Shown here piece by piece: positions 1 to 9,904 of a DNA stretch of 64,000 bases; positions within the stretch are counted from its first letter, which is position 1, and every line of letters begins with the position of its first letter. The position numbers and the translations under genes are program-made. The stretch comes from Bacteroidetes bacterium RIFCSPLOWO2_12_FULL_35_15 (lineage in GTDB: Bacteria > Bacteroidota > Bacteroidia > 2-12-FULL-35-15). The notes under the pieces were generated by a model. It was not told the DNA's origin, ran no database searches, and saw nothing but the letters and a program-made list of their open reading frames with translations. Location: assembly GCA_001769385.1 (NCBI GenBank), contig MEPB01000026.1, positions 18,392 to 82,391 of the forward strand, written 5' to 3'.

Positions 1-452
1 AACAAGCCATTCCGGTTATCTACGAATACACTCAAAAAGTAGCAAAAGTACACGGGGAGAATCATCCCGAAGCAATAAAAATTGCAGAGAAATTTTTGAT
101 GATCTCAGATGAGCTTAATCGTCACATGTGTAAAGAAGAAGATATTTTATTTCCTTACATTAAGCATTTATCTGAAGCAAAAAACAGTGGTATGAAAATA
201 GAGCCTTCACCATTTGGAACTGTCGGCAATCCCATAAATTTAATGGAGCAGGAACATGAACTTGTCGGAGAATTATTTCATGATATTAATGAATTGAGTT
301 TTAATTACACTCCTCCGGTTGATGCTTGTACAACCTACAAATTGTCTTACGCAAAATTGAAAGAATTTGAAGATGATCTTCATCAGCATATTCACTTGGA
401 AAACAATATTCTTTTCCCAAAAGCGGTTAAATTAGAAAAAGAACTTTTATAA
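1..452 (+). CDS. ric: Iron-sulfur cluster repair di-iron protein (RIC/YtfE/ScdA-type hemerythrin), 5' truncated by window edge
   Basis: Frame 3 is open from the window start (QAIPVIYEYTQKVAKVHGENHPEA... into the listed ORF at 96). Hemerythrin-like His/Glu spacing: HGENH, H..KEEDILFPYI, EQEHELVGELFHDI, H.HIHLENNILFP. Confidence 0.85.
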   Translation, partial: QAIPVIYEYTQKVAKVHGENHPEAIKIAEKFLMISDELNRHMCKEEDILFPYIKHLSEAKNSGMKIEPSPFGTVGNPINLMEQEHELVGELFHDINELSFNYTPPVDACTTYKLSYAKLKEFEDDLHQHIHLENNILFPKAVKLEKELL

Positions 453-497
453 TTTTTTTATTTTGCCGCAATGGCGCAGGAAATAATAATTTCACTG

Positions 498-567
498 CGT
501 CATTGCGAGCAACGAAGTAATCTACACAAAACATTGTTTAGAGATAGCTTCATTCCTCGCAATGACG
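498..567. repeat. Intergenic palindromic repeat (CGTCATTGCGAG ... CTCGCAATGACG)
   Basis: Perfect 12-bp inverted repeat arms at 498-509 and 556-567. Confidence 0.85.
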
Positions 568-623
568 ACACAAAGAATTTTTTTGTGAAATTGAATGTTT
601 TATACTAACGAACAGAAAATAAA

Positions 624-1193
624 ATGGAAACAACAGCACCTGAATTTTATCAACAACTTTCAATTGAAAAAACAATTGAACTGGATGTAAGAAAAAATCT
701 TGCACAAGGAAACGATCCCTTTCAAGTAATCATGGATGGGATTTCAAAATTACCAGATGGTTTTACATTAAAACTCATCACTACCTTTGAGCCTAAACCT
801 CTTATCAGTATTCTTCGCCAAAAAGGATATACCACACATGTTGTTTATGAAGAAGGAACTGAGTTGGTATTTACCTATTTCAAAAAAGAATTGGATGCAG
901 GTAATTTATCTAAAACGAAAGTAAATACTGCCCCATCAAATAAAGATCAAATTGAACAGCTTTTAAAAAAATATGCAGAAAATATAAAAAGCATAGATGT
1001 TCGTGACCTGGAAATGCCTTTACCTATGGTAACCATTTTAAGAGAATTAGAAAAATTGCCTGAAGATATTTTACTTTATGTAAATCATAAAAAGGTTCCG
1101 GAATTTCTTTTGCCGGAGCTCCAGGAACGTGGGTATAAATGGATGATAGAAGAAATTGAAGAAGGCAATGTTAAATTATTAATTTATAAATAA
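624..1193 (+). CDS. Tandem DUF2249-domain protein
   Basis: Two similar halves: ELDVRKNLAQGNDPFQVIMDGISKLPDGFTLKLITTFEPKPLISILRQKGY and SIDVRDLEMPLPMVTILRELEKLPEDILLYVNHKKVPEFLLPELQERGY. Confidence 0.8.
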   Translation: METTAPEFYQQLSIEKTIELDVRKNLAQGNDPFQVIMDGISKLPDGFTLKLITTFEPKPLISILRQKGYTTHVVYEEGTELVFTYFKKELDAGNLSKTKVNTAPSNKDQIEQLLKKYAENIKSIDVRDLEMPLPMVTILRELEKLPEDILLYVNHKKVPEFLLPELQERGYKWMIEEIEEGNVKLLIYK

Positions 1194-1240
1194 AAGCCAT
1201 TTGTAGTCAAATGACAGGTCAATAAAACAATTATATATGG

Positions 1241-1339
1241 ATCTCATTTCGACCAGAGAAAGAAATCTCATTTTAACACTAATCTTTTGAGATTTCTCCT
1301 ATGTTTACCCTGAGGATAGCCAAGGGGTCGGAATGACAT
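1241..1339. repeat. Nested intergenic palindromic repeat
   Basis: Outer imperfect arms ATCTCATTTCGACC / GGTCGGAATGACAT; inner perfect arms AGAAATCTCA (1261-1270) / TGAGATTTCT (1288-1297). Confidence 0.75.
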
Positions 1340-1387
1340 AACAAAATACATTTCAGTACAAACTCTAAAAAAATTAAAACATATTTT

Positions 1388-2683
1388 ATGCAACTAGCTA
1401 CTCAAAAAGCTCCACCGGCAAACATAGTGTTACCACACTATGCATTTGCTGCGGTAGCTTTTTTAGTTTTGTTCATTTTGCTTTTTTTTTCTGCTGATTC
1501 TTTTATTGGCCACTACTTCAACCCTAAATTACTGACGATTACTCACATTGCCGCATTGGGCTGGGGAACGATGATCATTTTTGGTTCACTTTATCAATTA
1601 TTGCCGGTCATATTGAATAGTTCGTTGTTCAGCAATCTTTTGGCACAAATCACTTTTTATTTTTGGGGACCTGGACTAATACTACTTGCATTTTCCTTTT
1701 GGACCTTCGCCATCGGAATACCTATCCAGATTGCATCTGTTTTATTATTTATTGCTGCAACATTATTTTTAGTGAACATTATTGTAACCGTAACGAAAGC
1801 AGAAAAATCAAACATACAGGCCGAATTTATTGTTACAGCAGCTCTTTGGTTTTGGGTAACTGTAACAATCGGAGTATTGATGGCATTTAATTTAACGTAT
1901 GCATTCTTACCACAAGAACATCTATTTTATTTGAAATTACATGCACATATAGGAATTGCAGGCTGGTTCCTCCTTTTAATCATGGGTGCCGGCTCAAAAT
2001 TATTACCCATGTTTTTATTATCATCAGGCGTGAACGAAAAAAAACTAACCATCGCTTACTACTTGTTGAACGCAGGAATTATAGGTTTTTTAGTGGATTC
2101 TTTATTTTTCAATGGAATTTCAAGAGGAATAATTTACCTGCTAATAGCACTTGCCGGAATTGCTTTCTTTTTCTCTTTTGCTTACGAAGCCTATAAAAAA
2201 CGTGCACGTAAAAATTTAGATATTGGAATGAAACAATCAATTTATGCATTTCTAATTATTTCTGTTTGCATAATTTTTAGTGTGCTAAATAACTTAACTA
2301 TTTTTAATTCTGCTGTATTTGCTCAACAAATAACATTGCTATTTGGAATAAGTGTTTTCATTGGATTTATTAGCTTATTGATCATGGGACAAACTTTAAA
2401 AATACTTCCATTCATTGTTTGGTTAAATAAATATCAAAAACTTGCCGGAAAAGGAAAAACGCCATTGCCTAAGGATCTGTTCTCAGAAAAAATTGCATAT
2501 TGGCAATTTCTGTCTTTTATTATTGGCTTTCTTTTACTTCTTTTTGGTATTTTAATTTCAACAGTTATCTTTATACAAATTGCTTCTTTATTATTAATAG
2601 CAGCAGCTTTATTATACAATTTCAACGTTTTTAAAATGCTCTTACATAAAACCTCTATTCAACCTTTTCCAAAAAACAATTAA
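1388..2683 (+). CDS. NnrS / cytochrome c oxidase subunit I-like heme membrane protein
   Basis: About 12 hydrophobic helices with His-containing helices (THIAALGWGTMIIFGSLYQLLPVI; LKLHAHIGIAGWFLLLIMGAGSKLLPMF). Position inside an NO-response cluster. Confidence 0.7.
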   Translation: MQLATQKAPPANIVLPHYAFAAVAFLVLFILLFFSADSFIGHYFNPKLLTITHIAALGWGTMIIFGSLYQLLPVILNSSLFSNLLAQITFYFWGPGLILLAFSFWTFAIGIPIQIASVLLFIAATLFLVNIIVTVTKAEKSNIQAEFIVTAALWFWVTVTIGVLMAFNLTYAFLPQEHLFYLKLHAHIGIAGWFLLLIMGAGSKLLPMFLLSSGVNEKKLTIAYYLLNAGIIGFLVDSLFFNGISRGIIYLLIALAGIAFFFSFAYEAYKKRARKNLDIGMKQSIYAFLIISVCIIFSVLNNLTIFNSAVFAQQITLLFGISVFIGFISLLIMGQTLKILPFIVWLNKYQKLAGKGKTPLPKDLFSEKIAYWQFLSFIIGFLLLLFGILISTVIFIQIASLLLIAAALLYNFNVFKMLLHKTSIQPFPKNN

Positions 2684-2684
2684 C

Positions 2685-3011
2685 ATGCAAGTATATAACG
2701 AAGAAAATAAAATTGAAATCGAAGTGTATGATTCATTGAAACGTGTGATGGATCCTGAATTAGGAATTAATATTGTGGATCTGGGATTGATATATAAAAT
2801 TACTTATACGATTGAAAATGGAATTCATATTACAATGACCCTGTCAACAAAAGGTTGTCCGATGAGTGATGTGATCATGGATCAAATGGATAGTGTTTTA
2901 AGCGAGATCTTTCCGGATAAAAAACACCACATTGAATTAGTATGGGAGCCTGTTTGGAACACCAGCTTTGTAACACCCGAAGGAAAAAAAGCCTTGGGCT
3001 TAACGTTTTAA
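2685..3011 (+). CDS. DUF59 / MIP18-family metal-sulfur cluster assembly protein (SufT/PaaD-like)
   Basis: VYDSLKRVMDPELGINIVDLGLIYKITY...STKGCPMSDVI; DPE-x-VDLGL motif. Confidence 0.85.
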   Translation: MQVYNEENKIEIEVYDSLKRVMDPELGINIVDLGLIYKITYTIENGIHITMTLSTKGCPMSDVIMDQMDSVLSEIFPDKKHHIELVWEPVWNTSFVTPEGKKALGLTF

Positions 3012-3033
3012 TTTAGACCAAATGCTAATTCTA

Positions 3034-3127
3034 CATCATTGCGAGGAACATTCTGAGTTGAAGCAGACATTCAATCCATAACAAAGCTTTACTTGGAGAT
3101 TGCTTCGTCCCTCGCAAAAAATGACGG
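3034..3127. repeat. Dispersed intergenic repeat, 'ttctgNgttgaagcagacaN' family
   Basis: catcattgcgaggaacattctgagttgaagcagacattcaatcc ... ccctcgcaaaaaatgacgg. Confidence 0.7.
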
Positions 3128-3205
3128 CAATGCCTGATTTTCTTTGAAAATAATTAGTACACTAATTACCTAATTTTGAATTAAAAAAGATACAATAATA
3201 AAACA

Positions 3206-3637
3206 ATGTTTTCAAAAGCCTGTGAATACGCATTAAAAGCAGTACTTTATCTTTCACTCAACAGCAGTGAAGATAGAAAACTGGGCATTAAGGAAATTGC
3301 CGAAAAGTTAAATTTACCCAGTCCTTTTCTTGGTAAAATTTTACAAAATCTGGTTCGCCATAAAATTTTGGATTCAACCAAAGGACCAAATGGAGGATTC
3401 TATTTTAAGAAAAATTCGAAAAAAATATTCATCATAAAAATTGTAGAAATCATTGATGGCTTGGAATTTTTTGAAAAATGTGGAATGGGATTAAAACATT
3501 GCTCCAGCATAAAACCTTGTCCTATACATAATGATTTGATGCCCTATCGTCAAAAATTAAAAGAAATGCTGGAAGAAAAAACAATTGCTGATCTTACACT
3601 TGTACTTGCAAGTGGAAAGGCGTTTTTGAAAAATTAA
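3206..3637 (+). CDS. Rrf2-family transcriptional regulator (NsrR/IscR-like)
   Basis: Rrf2 winged-helix start (MFSKACEYALKAVLYLS...IKEIAEKLNLPSPFLGKILQNLVRHKILDSTKGPNGGF) plus three C-terminal Cys (CGMGLKHCSSIKPC) typical of Fe-S Rrf2 proteins. Confidence 0.85.
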   Translation: MFSKACEYALKAVLYLSLNSSEDRKLGIKEIAEKLNLPSPFLGKILQNLVRHKILDSTKGPNGGFYFKKNSKKIFIIKIVEIIDGLEFFEKCGMGLKHCSSIKPCPIHNDLMPYRQKLKEMLEEKTIADLTLVLASGKAFLKN

Positions 3638-3837
3638 TTTATTTTTTTGTTTCTGTCTTTGTTAGCGTTATTTCAACACAAACTCCAAAACATTTTTCTT
3701 TTTACTTGCAGATAAAACTATTACATACCGAGAAATAGAACTTTCAACGTCTTAAAATAAAGTGTTATACCAGTTAAACTAGTCCAATTTAAATTACCTC
3801 GCTCGTTTCTCATCTCCGCTCGAAATTACATCAGCGC

Positions 3838-3880
3838 TGTCATTTTGAGCATTCTGCGTTGAAGCAGACACATCGAGATT
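3838..3880. repeat. Dispersed intergenic repeat, 'ttctgNgttgaagcagacaN' family
   Basis: tgtcattttgagcattctgcgttgaagcagacacatcgagatt. Confidence 0.65.
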
Positions 3881-4151
3881 GTGTTGGGCTAAATTTCGGA
3901 CTATAATATATTTAGAATTGGTATTATATACATTTTTAAGTATTGATTTCAGAAATATGTTTGACAATACACCCGGAATAAATTCTCTCTGCCGAAAGAC
4001 AAGCATCAGAATAAGATTTTGCTTCGATTATTACTTCGATTGTATTACCGAAATAATTTATGACAACTTTCCAGCTTTTCATGATTAAAATTGTAAAACA
4101 GAGCTAATGCAATGCGCTAGCTCTTAATGATTAAATAAATTATTGGAATTT

Positions 4152-4523
4152 TTAAGAAATTGAAAGCACAGGAGGTCCCCGTTTTTCATTGCCGAAAAAG
4201 AGCTGAAGAAAGTAAAATGTTTGAGAAGAAAAAATAAACTGATTGCTACCTAAATGTATAAGGAAAGTATTTTCAGCAGCACAAAAATAGTGAACCGTTA
4301 CAATGCCTTTTTGATACTTTTTCCTTTTTGATGGGCGAAGTTTTTTTGAAATTTTTGAATTCTTTATAGTAAAATAATCAGTTGAAGATTTTTCTTTAAG
4401 TGTGTTTTCGTATTTATGTAGTTCAGAGAGTTGTTGTAATGCAAATGAATCCCCTGTCTTCGCATTGGTATGTTTATACCCAAAGAATGATAGTAGAATA
4501 AATAGGTAAACAAATTTTTTCAC
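4152..4523 (-). CDS. Small hypothetical protein with N-terminal signal peptide
   Basis: Open frame of 123 aa with hydrophobic leader MKKFVYLFILLSFFGY; no recognised domain. Confidence 0.4.
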   Translation of the reverse strand: MKKFVYLFILLSFFGYKHTNAKTGDSFALQQLSELHKYENTLKEKSSTDYFTIKNSKISKKLRPSKRKKYQKGIVTVHYFCAAENTFLIHLGSNQFIFSSQTFYFLQLFFGNEKRGPPVLSIS

Positions 4524-4751
4524 ATAGTAAAGTTAAGTAAAATTATCGTACTTATCAAGATGGGTTGTAATTGCGGTAAAAGCAAGTATATTATTTATTG
4601 ATGATAGAATATCAATAGTTTTTGCGCTGTAAAAAAAATCAAACTACGAAGTGTCCGCCTTTGCTGTTGTTATTTCATTTACAAATCTTATACGATTTTT
4701 CTTGTTCGCTTGCAGATGAAATAGCCCCTGCAAGAACTCAAAGCAGCAGAA

Positions 4752-5201
4752 CTATTTGATCGTATCAAGATTCAGGTAATAAAGTTTTGCTGCTTGTTCT
4801 ATTTCATCATCCAAATCGGAATCAATTTTAAAGGAATATAAAGCCCATTTATCATTTGGTTTATATAATTCAAAAATGAACCTCATTGGTTGTCGGTCAT
4901 ATTTTATCATGTAAGAATAAAGTATAAAACTTTCGGAGAATTGCTTTTTGGTTATAAGTTCATAACCATAATACTTGCCTACATAGTCAACAGTATATTT
5001 ATTCACTTCATTTTTCATAGTTTCAATCCCATCTTTAATTCTGGCAGTCCATGGATTGGTTGCATATATTTCTTCAACTGCTTTGCTCGGATTTTTCGCA
5101 TATTCTTTGAAGAAAGAATTTATAACATCCTCTGGATTTGATTGTCCACAAATAGTTAGTGATAATAATGTTATTGATGCAAATAAGATTATTTTTTTCA
5201 T
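4752..5201 (-). CDS. Secreted hypothetical protein
   Basis: Signal peptide MKKIILFASITLLSLTICGQ; start moved to the Met before the signal peptide, downstream of the listed ORF start. Confidence 0.6.
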   Translation of the reverse strand: MKKIILFASITLLSLTICGQSNPEDVINSFFKEYAKNPSKAVEEIYATNPWTARIKDGIETMKNEVNKYTVDYVGKYYGYELITKKQFSESFILYSYMIKYDRQPMRFIFELYKPNDKWALYSFKIDSDLDDEIEQAAKLYYLNLDTIK

Positions 5202-5326
5202 ATCTGTTTGTTTTTGTATTTCTTTTTTTGTTAAAGTTGTTTCATCAACAAACATAAATCATTTTTGTTCAATGCAGGATGCAATATTATAGAACAAAAA
5301 AATATTGAAATAGACCCAACACTTAA

Positions 5327-6532
5327 TTACTTTAACAACTTCTGCTCTTCCCTTCGATGTACTTCTTCTGTAATTAATTTCAGCTCCCTGCTCATTTGAC
5401 CTGCAATAGCAGTGTTTTCCTGTGCCCTGCGAATTAAATATGGAATTACAGATTTTACCGGACCATAAGGTAAATACTTGGTAACATTGTATCCGGCATC
5501 GGCCAAATTATACGTGATATGGTCACTCATACCAAATAATTGTGAAAAATAAATATTAGGATGATTATTAGGGATCTTTAAACGTTTCATTTCATTGATT
5601 ACAAACATACTACTTGCTTCATTATGTGTACCTGCACATAAAGTAATGATGTCAATGTTTTCCAGGCAAATAGTAATTCCTTTATCGAAAGCGATGTCGG
5701 TGTTTTCTTTCGAAGTTTGAATAGGGGATTTATAACCCATTTCCAGCGCACGTTTGTTTTCTTTTTCGAGATATGCACCACGCACTAATTTAATTCCAAT
5801 TAAAAACTTCTCTTTCCTCGCAATTGCGATCAGCGATTTCAAATAATCCAATCGATCCCAACGATACATTTGTAAGGTTGTTAAAACAATTGCTTTTTCT
5901 TTGTTATAGGTGCGCATCATTTCTTCCGCCATACGATCAATAGCCTCTTGAATCCATGAATGTTCCGCATCAATATATATAGGCACTTTGCTTACGAATG
6001 AATTATAACATATATCATTTAAACGGGATTTAGCTTTTGCGAATTCCGCTTGTTCTTCTTCAGTAAGTTTTGCTCCTGAATTTACTTTTTCAAGTAGCGC
6101 AAATGGCGCAATACCTGTTACTTTCAAACAAGTATATGGTATTGCAGGGTTATTTTTTGCAAGTTGAATAATGCGTATGATCTCCTCTTTTGTTTTTGTA
6201 AAATCTTCTTCTGACTCTTCCCCTTCAACAGAATAATCCAGTATAGAACCAATTTTTGATTTTTGTAATTCTTCTACTACTTTTTTGCTTTCATCCAGAT
6301 TTTCACCACCACAAAATTGTTTAAAGATGGTTGCTTTGATGACAGATCCAATAGGAAGTCCAATTTTTATGGCAAAGAGTGTCAGTTTCGAACCAATATT
6401 TACTAATCTTGGGTTTCCCATCAACTTAAAAAGCCAGCTGGTTTTATTTAATTGTTTATCATCTTTGCCTGAAAACGCTTTTTTAGTATCATCAAAAGAC
6501 ACTACCTGTGCTTGTTCTAAAATATCATTCAT
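5327..6532 (-). CDS. Proline dehydrogenase (PRODH)
   Basis: PRODH motifs: VSKVPIYIDAEHSWIQEAID, IGIKLVRGAYLEKENKRA, ICLENIDIITLCAGTHNEASS, FSQLFGMSDHITYNLA, YLPYGPVKSVIPYLIRRAQEN. Confidence 0.93.
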   Translation of the reverse strand: MNDILEQAQVVSFDDTKKAFSGKDDKQLNKTSWLFKLMGNPRLVNIGSKLTLFAIKIGLPIGSVIKATIFKQFCGGENLDESKKVVEELQKSKIGSILDYSVEGEESEEDFTKTKEEIIRIIQLAKNNPAIPYTCLKVTGIAPFALLEKVNSGAKLTEEEQAEFAKAKSRLNDICYNSFVSKVPIYIDAEHSWIQEAIDRMAEEMMRTYNKEKAIVLTTLQMYRWDRLDYLKSLIAIARKEKFLIGIKLVRGAYLEKENKRALEMGYKSPIQTSKENTDIAFDKGITICLENIDIITLCAGTHNEASSMFVINEMKRLKIPNNHPNIYFSQLFGMSDHITYNLADAGYNVTKYLPYGPVKSVIPYLIRRAQENTAIAGQMSRELKLITEEVHRREEQKLLK

Positions 6533-6664
6533 AATCTATTATTTATTTATTTCATTTGGAACTGTTCATTCCCGAATTGTTTATAATTGTATTCACGAAC
6601 TTCCTGTTTCGTAATATTCCCTTTGTCAGTAAATCCTCTTTTCAAACCCGGGCAAATTTTCACA

Positions 6665-8059
6665 TTATTTTTTTTCACTGCTTACTCCAAATAATACTTC
6701 TTTGGAAGAATCAGAAATAGTAATGTTTTGAATCTCACCTATTCTTGGATCAAATGCGCTACAAATATTGCGAATATAATCACGCCCTTCCTTTCTTATT
6801 TTTATAGAATTATCAGAAATTTTCAACCATTTGCATTTTTCAAATTTTCTTATTCTATTAATGCCCGTTAGCATAAGGGCTTTTTCTTCTTCTGAATTTC
6901 CCCAGGTGGTTTTAAATTTACATTGAAGGTTGAGGATGTGTTTTCGGATTATAAAATCTTCCTTATTTAAAAAACACCCATTCGCAACCGGTAATTTTTT
7001 TTTGTCAATTGAATGATAATAAGCCTTGATGGTTCGTTCATTTTGAACCGATGCATACCCTGCATCACTTATAGCAGAAACGCCCAAACCAACCACTATT
7101 GCACCGGCTTGAGAAGAATACCCCATTATGTTTCTGTGCAAAGAATTTGTTTTAAAAGCAGAATATAATACATCTGTTTTTTGGACAAACTGGTTCATTC
7201 CAATATCAATATATCCCGATTCCAAAAGCATATTTTTGTATATTTTCAGAAACATTTTTTTTTCAGGTTCTAATGGTAAATACCTCTCATAACTTTGCTG
7301 AGCCTTATTTTTTACAGGAGCATGAATATATTCATTTAAGCTAATTCGTTCAGGTTTCAATTCCCTTATTTTATAAATAGTATCGATAATTGTTTTCCTG
7401 GTTTGATGTGGCAAGCCGAATAATAGCTCAAAACAAATAGATCTATACCCGATCAACCTTGCAGCTTTTGTAATTTTTAGAATGTCTTCAAATGTCTGAA
7501 TTTGATTAATCGCATTTTGCACCCGGGGATCAAAATCCTGTATCCCAATATTAATAGATGTAAAACCCAATTTATTTAATTCAATTAAATGTTCTTTCGT
7601 AGTACTGTTTATTTGCATTTCAAATGTCATTATTGCATTTGTATCAATTTCAGCTTTTGAAAATATTTCCACTAAAAGTTTTTTCAAATTTTCAGAACTA
7701 AAAAATGTAGGGGAGCCTCCGCCCAAATGAAGTTGTTTAATATGTGGTTTTTTTTCGAGTAATTTACAGTATAGCTTCCATTCATTTATTAAATGTTCAA
7801 TATATGGTTCTTCTACATTGTGATTTTTGGTAGTATGAGCATTAAAACAGCAAAATGCACATTTGCTTTCGCAAAAAGGAAGATGAATGTATAAGCTTAT
7901 GCCCTGATTTGATTTATTCTGATTAAATACCTTTTTCACTAAAGCTTCCCAAGCTTTTTGATTGCCGGATTTATTTGTATCGTTCCAATATGGAACCGAA
8001 GGATAGCTGCAATATCCTGCATCAACGTCAGACTCAATGATATAAACACTACTCCTCAT
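6665..8059 (-). CDS. hemN: HemN-like radical SAM protein (oxygen-independent coproporphyrinogen III oxidase family)
   Basis: SLYIHLPFCESKCAFCCFN radical SAM cluster, HLGGGSPTFFSSENL, FEMQINSTT, NIGIQDFDPRVQNAINQIQ, ELLFGLPHQT. Confidence 0.8.
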   Translation of the reverse strand: MRSSVYIIESDVDAGYCSYPSVPYWNDTNKSGNQKAWEALVKKVFNQNKSNQGISLYIHLPFCESKCAFCCFNAHTTKNHNVEEPYIEHLINEWKLYCKLLEKKPHIKQLHLGGGSPTFFSSENLKKLLVEIFSKAEIDTNAIMTFEMQINSTTKEHLIELNKLGFTSINIGIQDFDPRVQNAINQIQTFEDILKITKAARLIGYRSICFELLFGLPHQTRKTIIDTIYKIRELKPERISLNEYIHAPVKNKAQQSYERYLPLEPEKKMFLKIYKNMLLESGYIDIGMNQFVQKTDVLYSAFKTNSLHRNIMGYSSQAGAIVVGLGVSAISDAGYASVQNERTIKAYYHSIDKKKLPVANGCFLNKEDFIIRKHILNLQCKFKTTWGNSEEEKALMLTGINRIRKFEKCKWLKISDNSIKIRKEGRDYIRNICSAFDPRIGEIQNITISDSSKEVLFGVSSEKK

Positions 8060-8069
8060 TTATCGCTAA

Positions 8070-8774
8070 TTAATTCCCCAACGAAATTTTCGACAATTTT
8101 TTGACATCATTTATTTTCAAAGTGCGATTTTCAATTGAAACAATTTTATTTTGCGAAAATTCTGATAGCAATTTATAAATATAATTTTTTGTTGTTCCGA
8201 TAATATTTGCCAGATCCTTTATTGAATAACTAATTGTTAAGCTGTTGGTCTGGTTACCACTTTTATGTGAAAGCAATAATAATACTTCAGCCAACTGTTC
8301 TTTTATTCCTTTTTGAGCAATGCTAACCATTCGTTTTTCAATATAATCAATACGTTCGCACAGAAGCTTGATCATTTCAATTGAAATTTCAGGTTTCTTT
8401 TTTACGATAGTATCAATATCATTTTTAGAGATTAAACAAATTTTTGTTGATTCTACCGCCATTACCGAATAGGAGTAAACATCTTTATTTATAAAAGAAT
8501 CAACACCCAATAGATCACCGGGTTTAGCAAACCAAAAAATAAAGTCTTCTTTATTTTTTTTTGTTTGAAATACTTTCGCAATACCTTCTTTAATACAGAC
8601 AATCCCATTAAACACTTCCCCTTGCTTAATAATAATTTTATTTCTTGAAAATGTTATTTGTTTTTTTTCACTAAAAAAAGTATCCAAATCGTTGCTGGGG
8701 CAATTTTTAAAAATAGAAGTTTTTTTATGAACACATTTACTGCAGGATATATTGTTATCGTCTTTCATGGTCAT
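8070..8774 (-). CDS. Crp/Fnr-family regulator with N-terminal Cys motif
   Basis: cNMP-like N-terminal barrel and C-terminal HTH (YSIKDLANIIGTTKNYIYKLLSEF); N-terminal CSKCVHKKTSIFKNC. Confidence 0.85.
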   Translation of the reverse strand: MTMKDDNNISCSKCVHKKTSIFKNCPSNDLDTFFSEKKQITFSRNKIIIKQGEVFNGIVCIKEGIAKVFQTKKNKEDFIFWFAKPGDLLGVDSFINKDVYSYSVMAVESTKICLISKNDIDTIVKKKPEISIEMIKLLCERIDYIEKRMVSIAQKGIKEQLAEVLLLLSHKSGNQTNSLTISYSIKDLANIIGTTKNYIYKLLSEFSQNKIVSIENRTLKINDVKKLSKISLGN

Positions 8775-8900
8775 TCTACATTACATTTAACCTGTTGAAA
8801 ATGGTAAAATAAAGTGGTGTAAAGGTAGTTCAGGCTGGTTTCTTAAAACAATGACATGAATCATGAACATATTGTTGGTAAACAGAAGGCCTTTGAAATG

Positions 8901-9626
8901 TTATTCAGTGATATTTGCGATATGTAAAAGCTTGGGGATACTGGCTATTTTTATACGTTTTCCGATAAGTTTGATTACACGATCTCGATTAAATTCCGAT
9001 AAAATACGGATACAGGTTTCGGTAGATGTGCCGGCTATGTTTGCAATTTCTTCTCTCGTAAGCGTTGTGTTAATGGTTCCGGTAATACTATCCGTCCCAT
9101 AATATTCCTTTAGCATTAACAAAGCTTCAGCAATACGCTCTCTAACATGTTTTTGAGCCATATTCAAAATCATTTGCTCAGCTATTCGTAAATCCTTGGA
9201 GAGTAATTTTATTGTTTGCATTGAAAATTTCGAATTGTGATCCAATAATTCTTCTATGATATTTTTGGGAAAAGAACAAACTATTGTTTCTTCTATTGCA
9301 GAGGCTGAAGCGAAATAATTTTCCCCACTAAGAAGTGCCCTGTATCCTATCAAATCGCTTTTCTTTGCGAAACGAACGATTTGCTCTTTTCCATCATCCC
9401 CCAATTTGAAAATTTTTACTTTTCCGGAATAAATACAGAATAAATTTTGTGGTTGATGTCCTTCATAAAAAATAACCTGCCCTTTTTTATATATATTATG
9501 AACCTTATTATCAGAAAGACTTGCTTCTTCGGCAGAATTTGTTGAACAAAACATGGAAACATTGAATGCTTCACAATCAGAGCACCGAGGAACTTCAATT
9601 TTTTTTATTTTCTTTGCCATTGTCAA
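8901..9626 (-). CDS. Crp/Fnr-family regulator
   Basis: cNMP-like barrel, HTH LTREEIANIAGTSTETCIRILSEFNRD; N-terminal CSDCEAFNVSMFC. Confidence 0.88.
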   Translation of the reverse strand: MTMAKKIKKIEVPRCSDCEAFNVSMFCSTNSAEEASLSDNKVHNIYKKGQVIFYEGHQPQNLFCIYSGKVKIFKLGDDGKEQIVRFAKKSDLIGYRALLSGENYFASASAIEETIVCSFPKNIIEELLDHNSKFSMQTIKLLSKDLRIAEQMILNMAQKHVRERIAEALLMLKEYYGTDSITGTINTTLTREEIANIAGTSTETCIRILSEFNRDRVIKLIGKRIKIASIPKLLHIANITE

Positions 9627-9904
9627 ATTCGTTAATTACTATGCAAAGTAAATTAGAATCAAGGCTAAAAAAGATGATATTACTCATGTTTTAATATATT
9701 CTTAATGTTGAATTTTAAAACGAAATTTATTTAATAGAGAAAAGCAAGTAGTAATTGAATTTGATCTTCTGTATTCGTGCTTATTTTAATATAAATACCA
9801 TTGGTTGATATAGCATGTACAGGTATTTCTTTTCTTTCTTGCTCTCTCAAAAAAAGTGAGTTGGATGCCTTCAGTATTATTGGCAAACAAAATAATCTAT
9901 TTAT

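Noticed and set aside
1663-1890. Overlapping + strand ORF (75 aa) inside the NnrS/COX1-like gene
   Set aside because: Alternate-frame artefact within a clear membrane-protein CDS.
3794-4088. Overlapping opposite-strand ORFs 3794-4006 and 3879-4088
   Set aside because: They lie over an intergenic repeat and AT-rich DNA, with no recognisable protein features.
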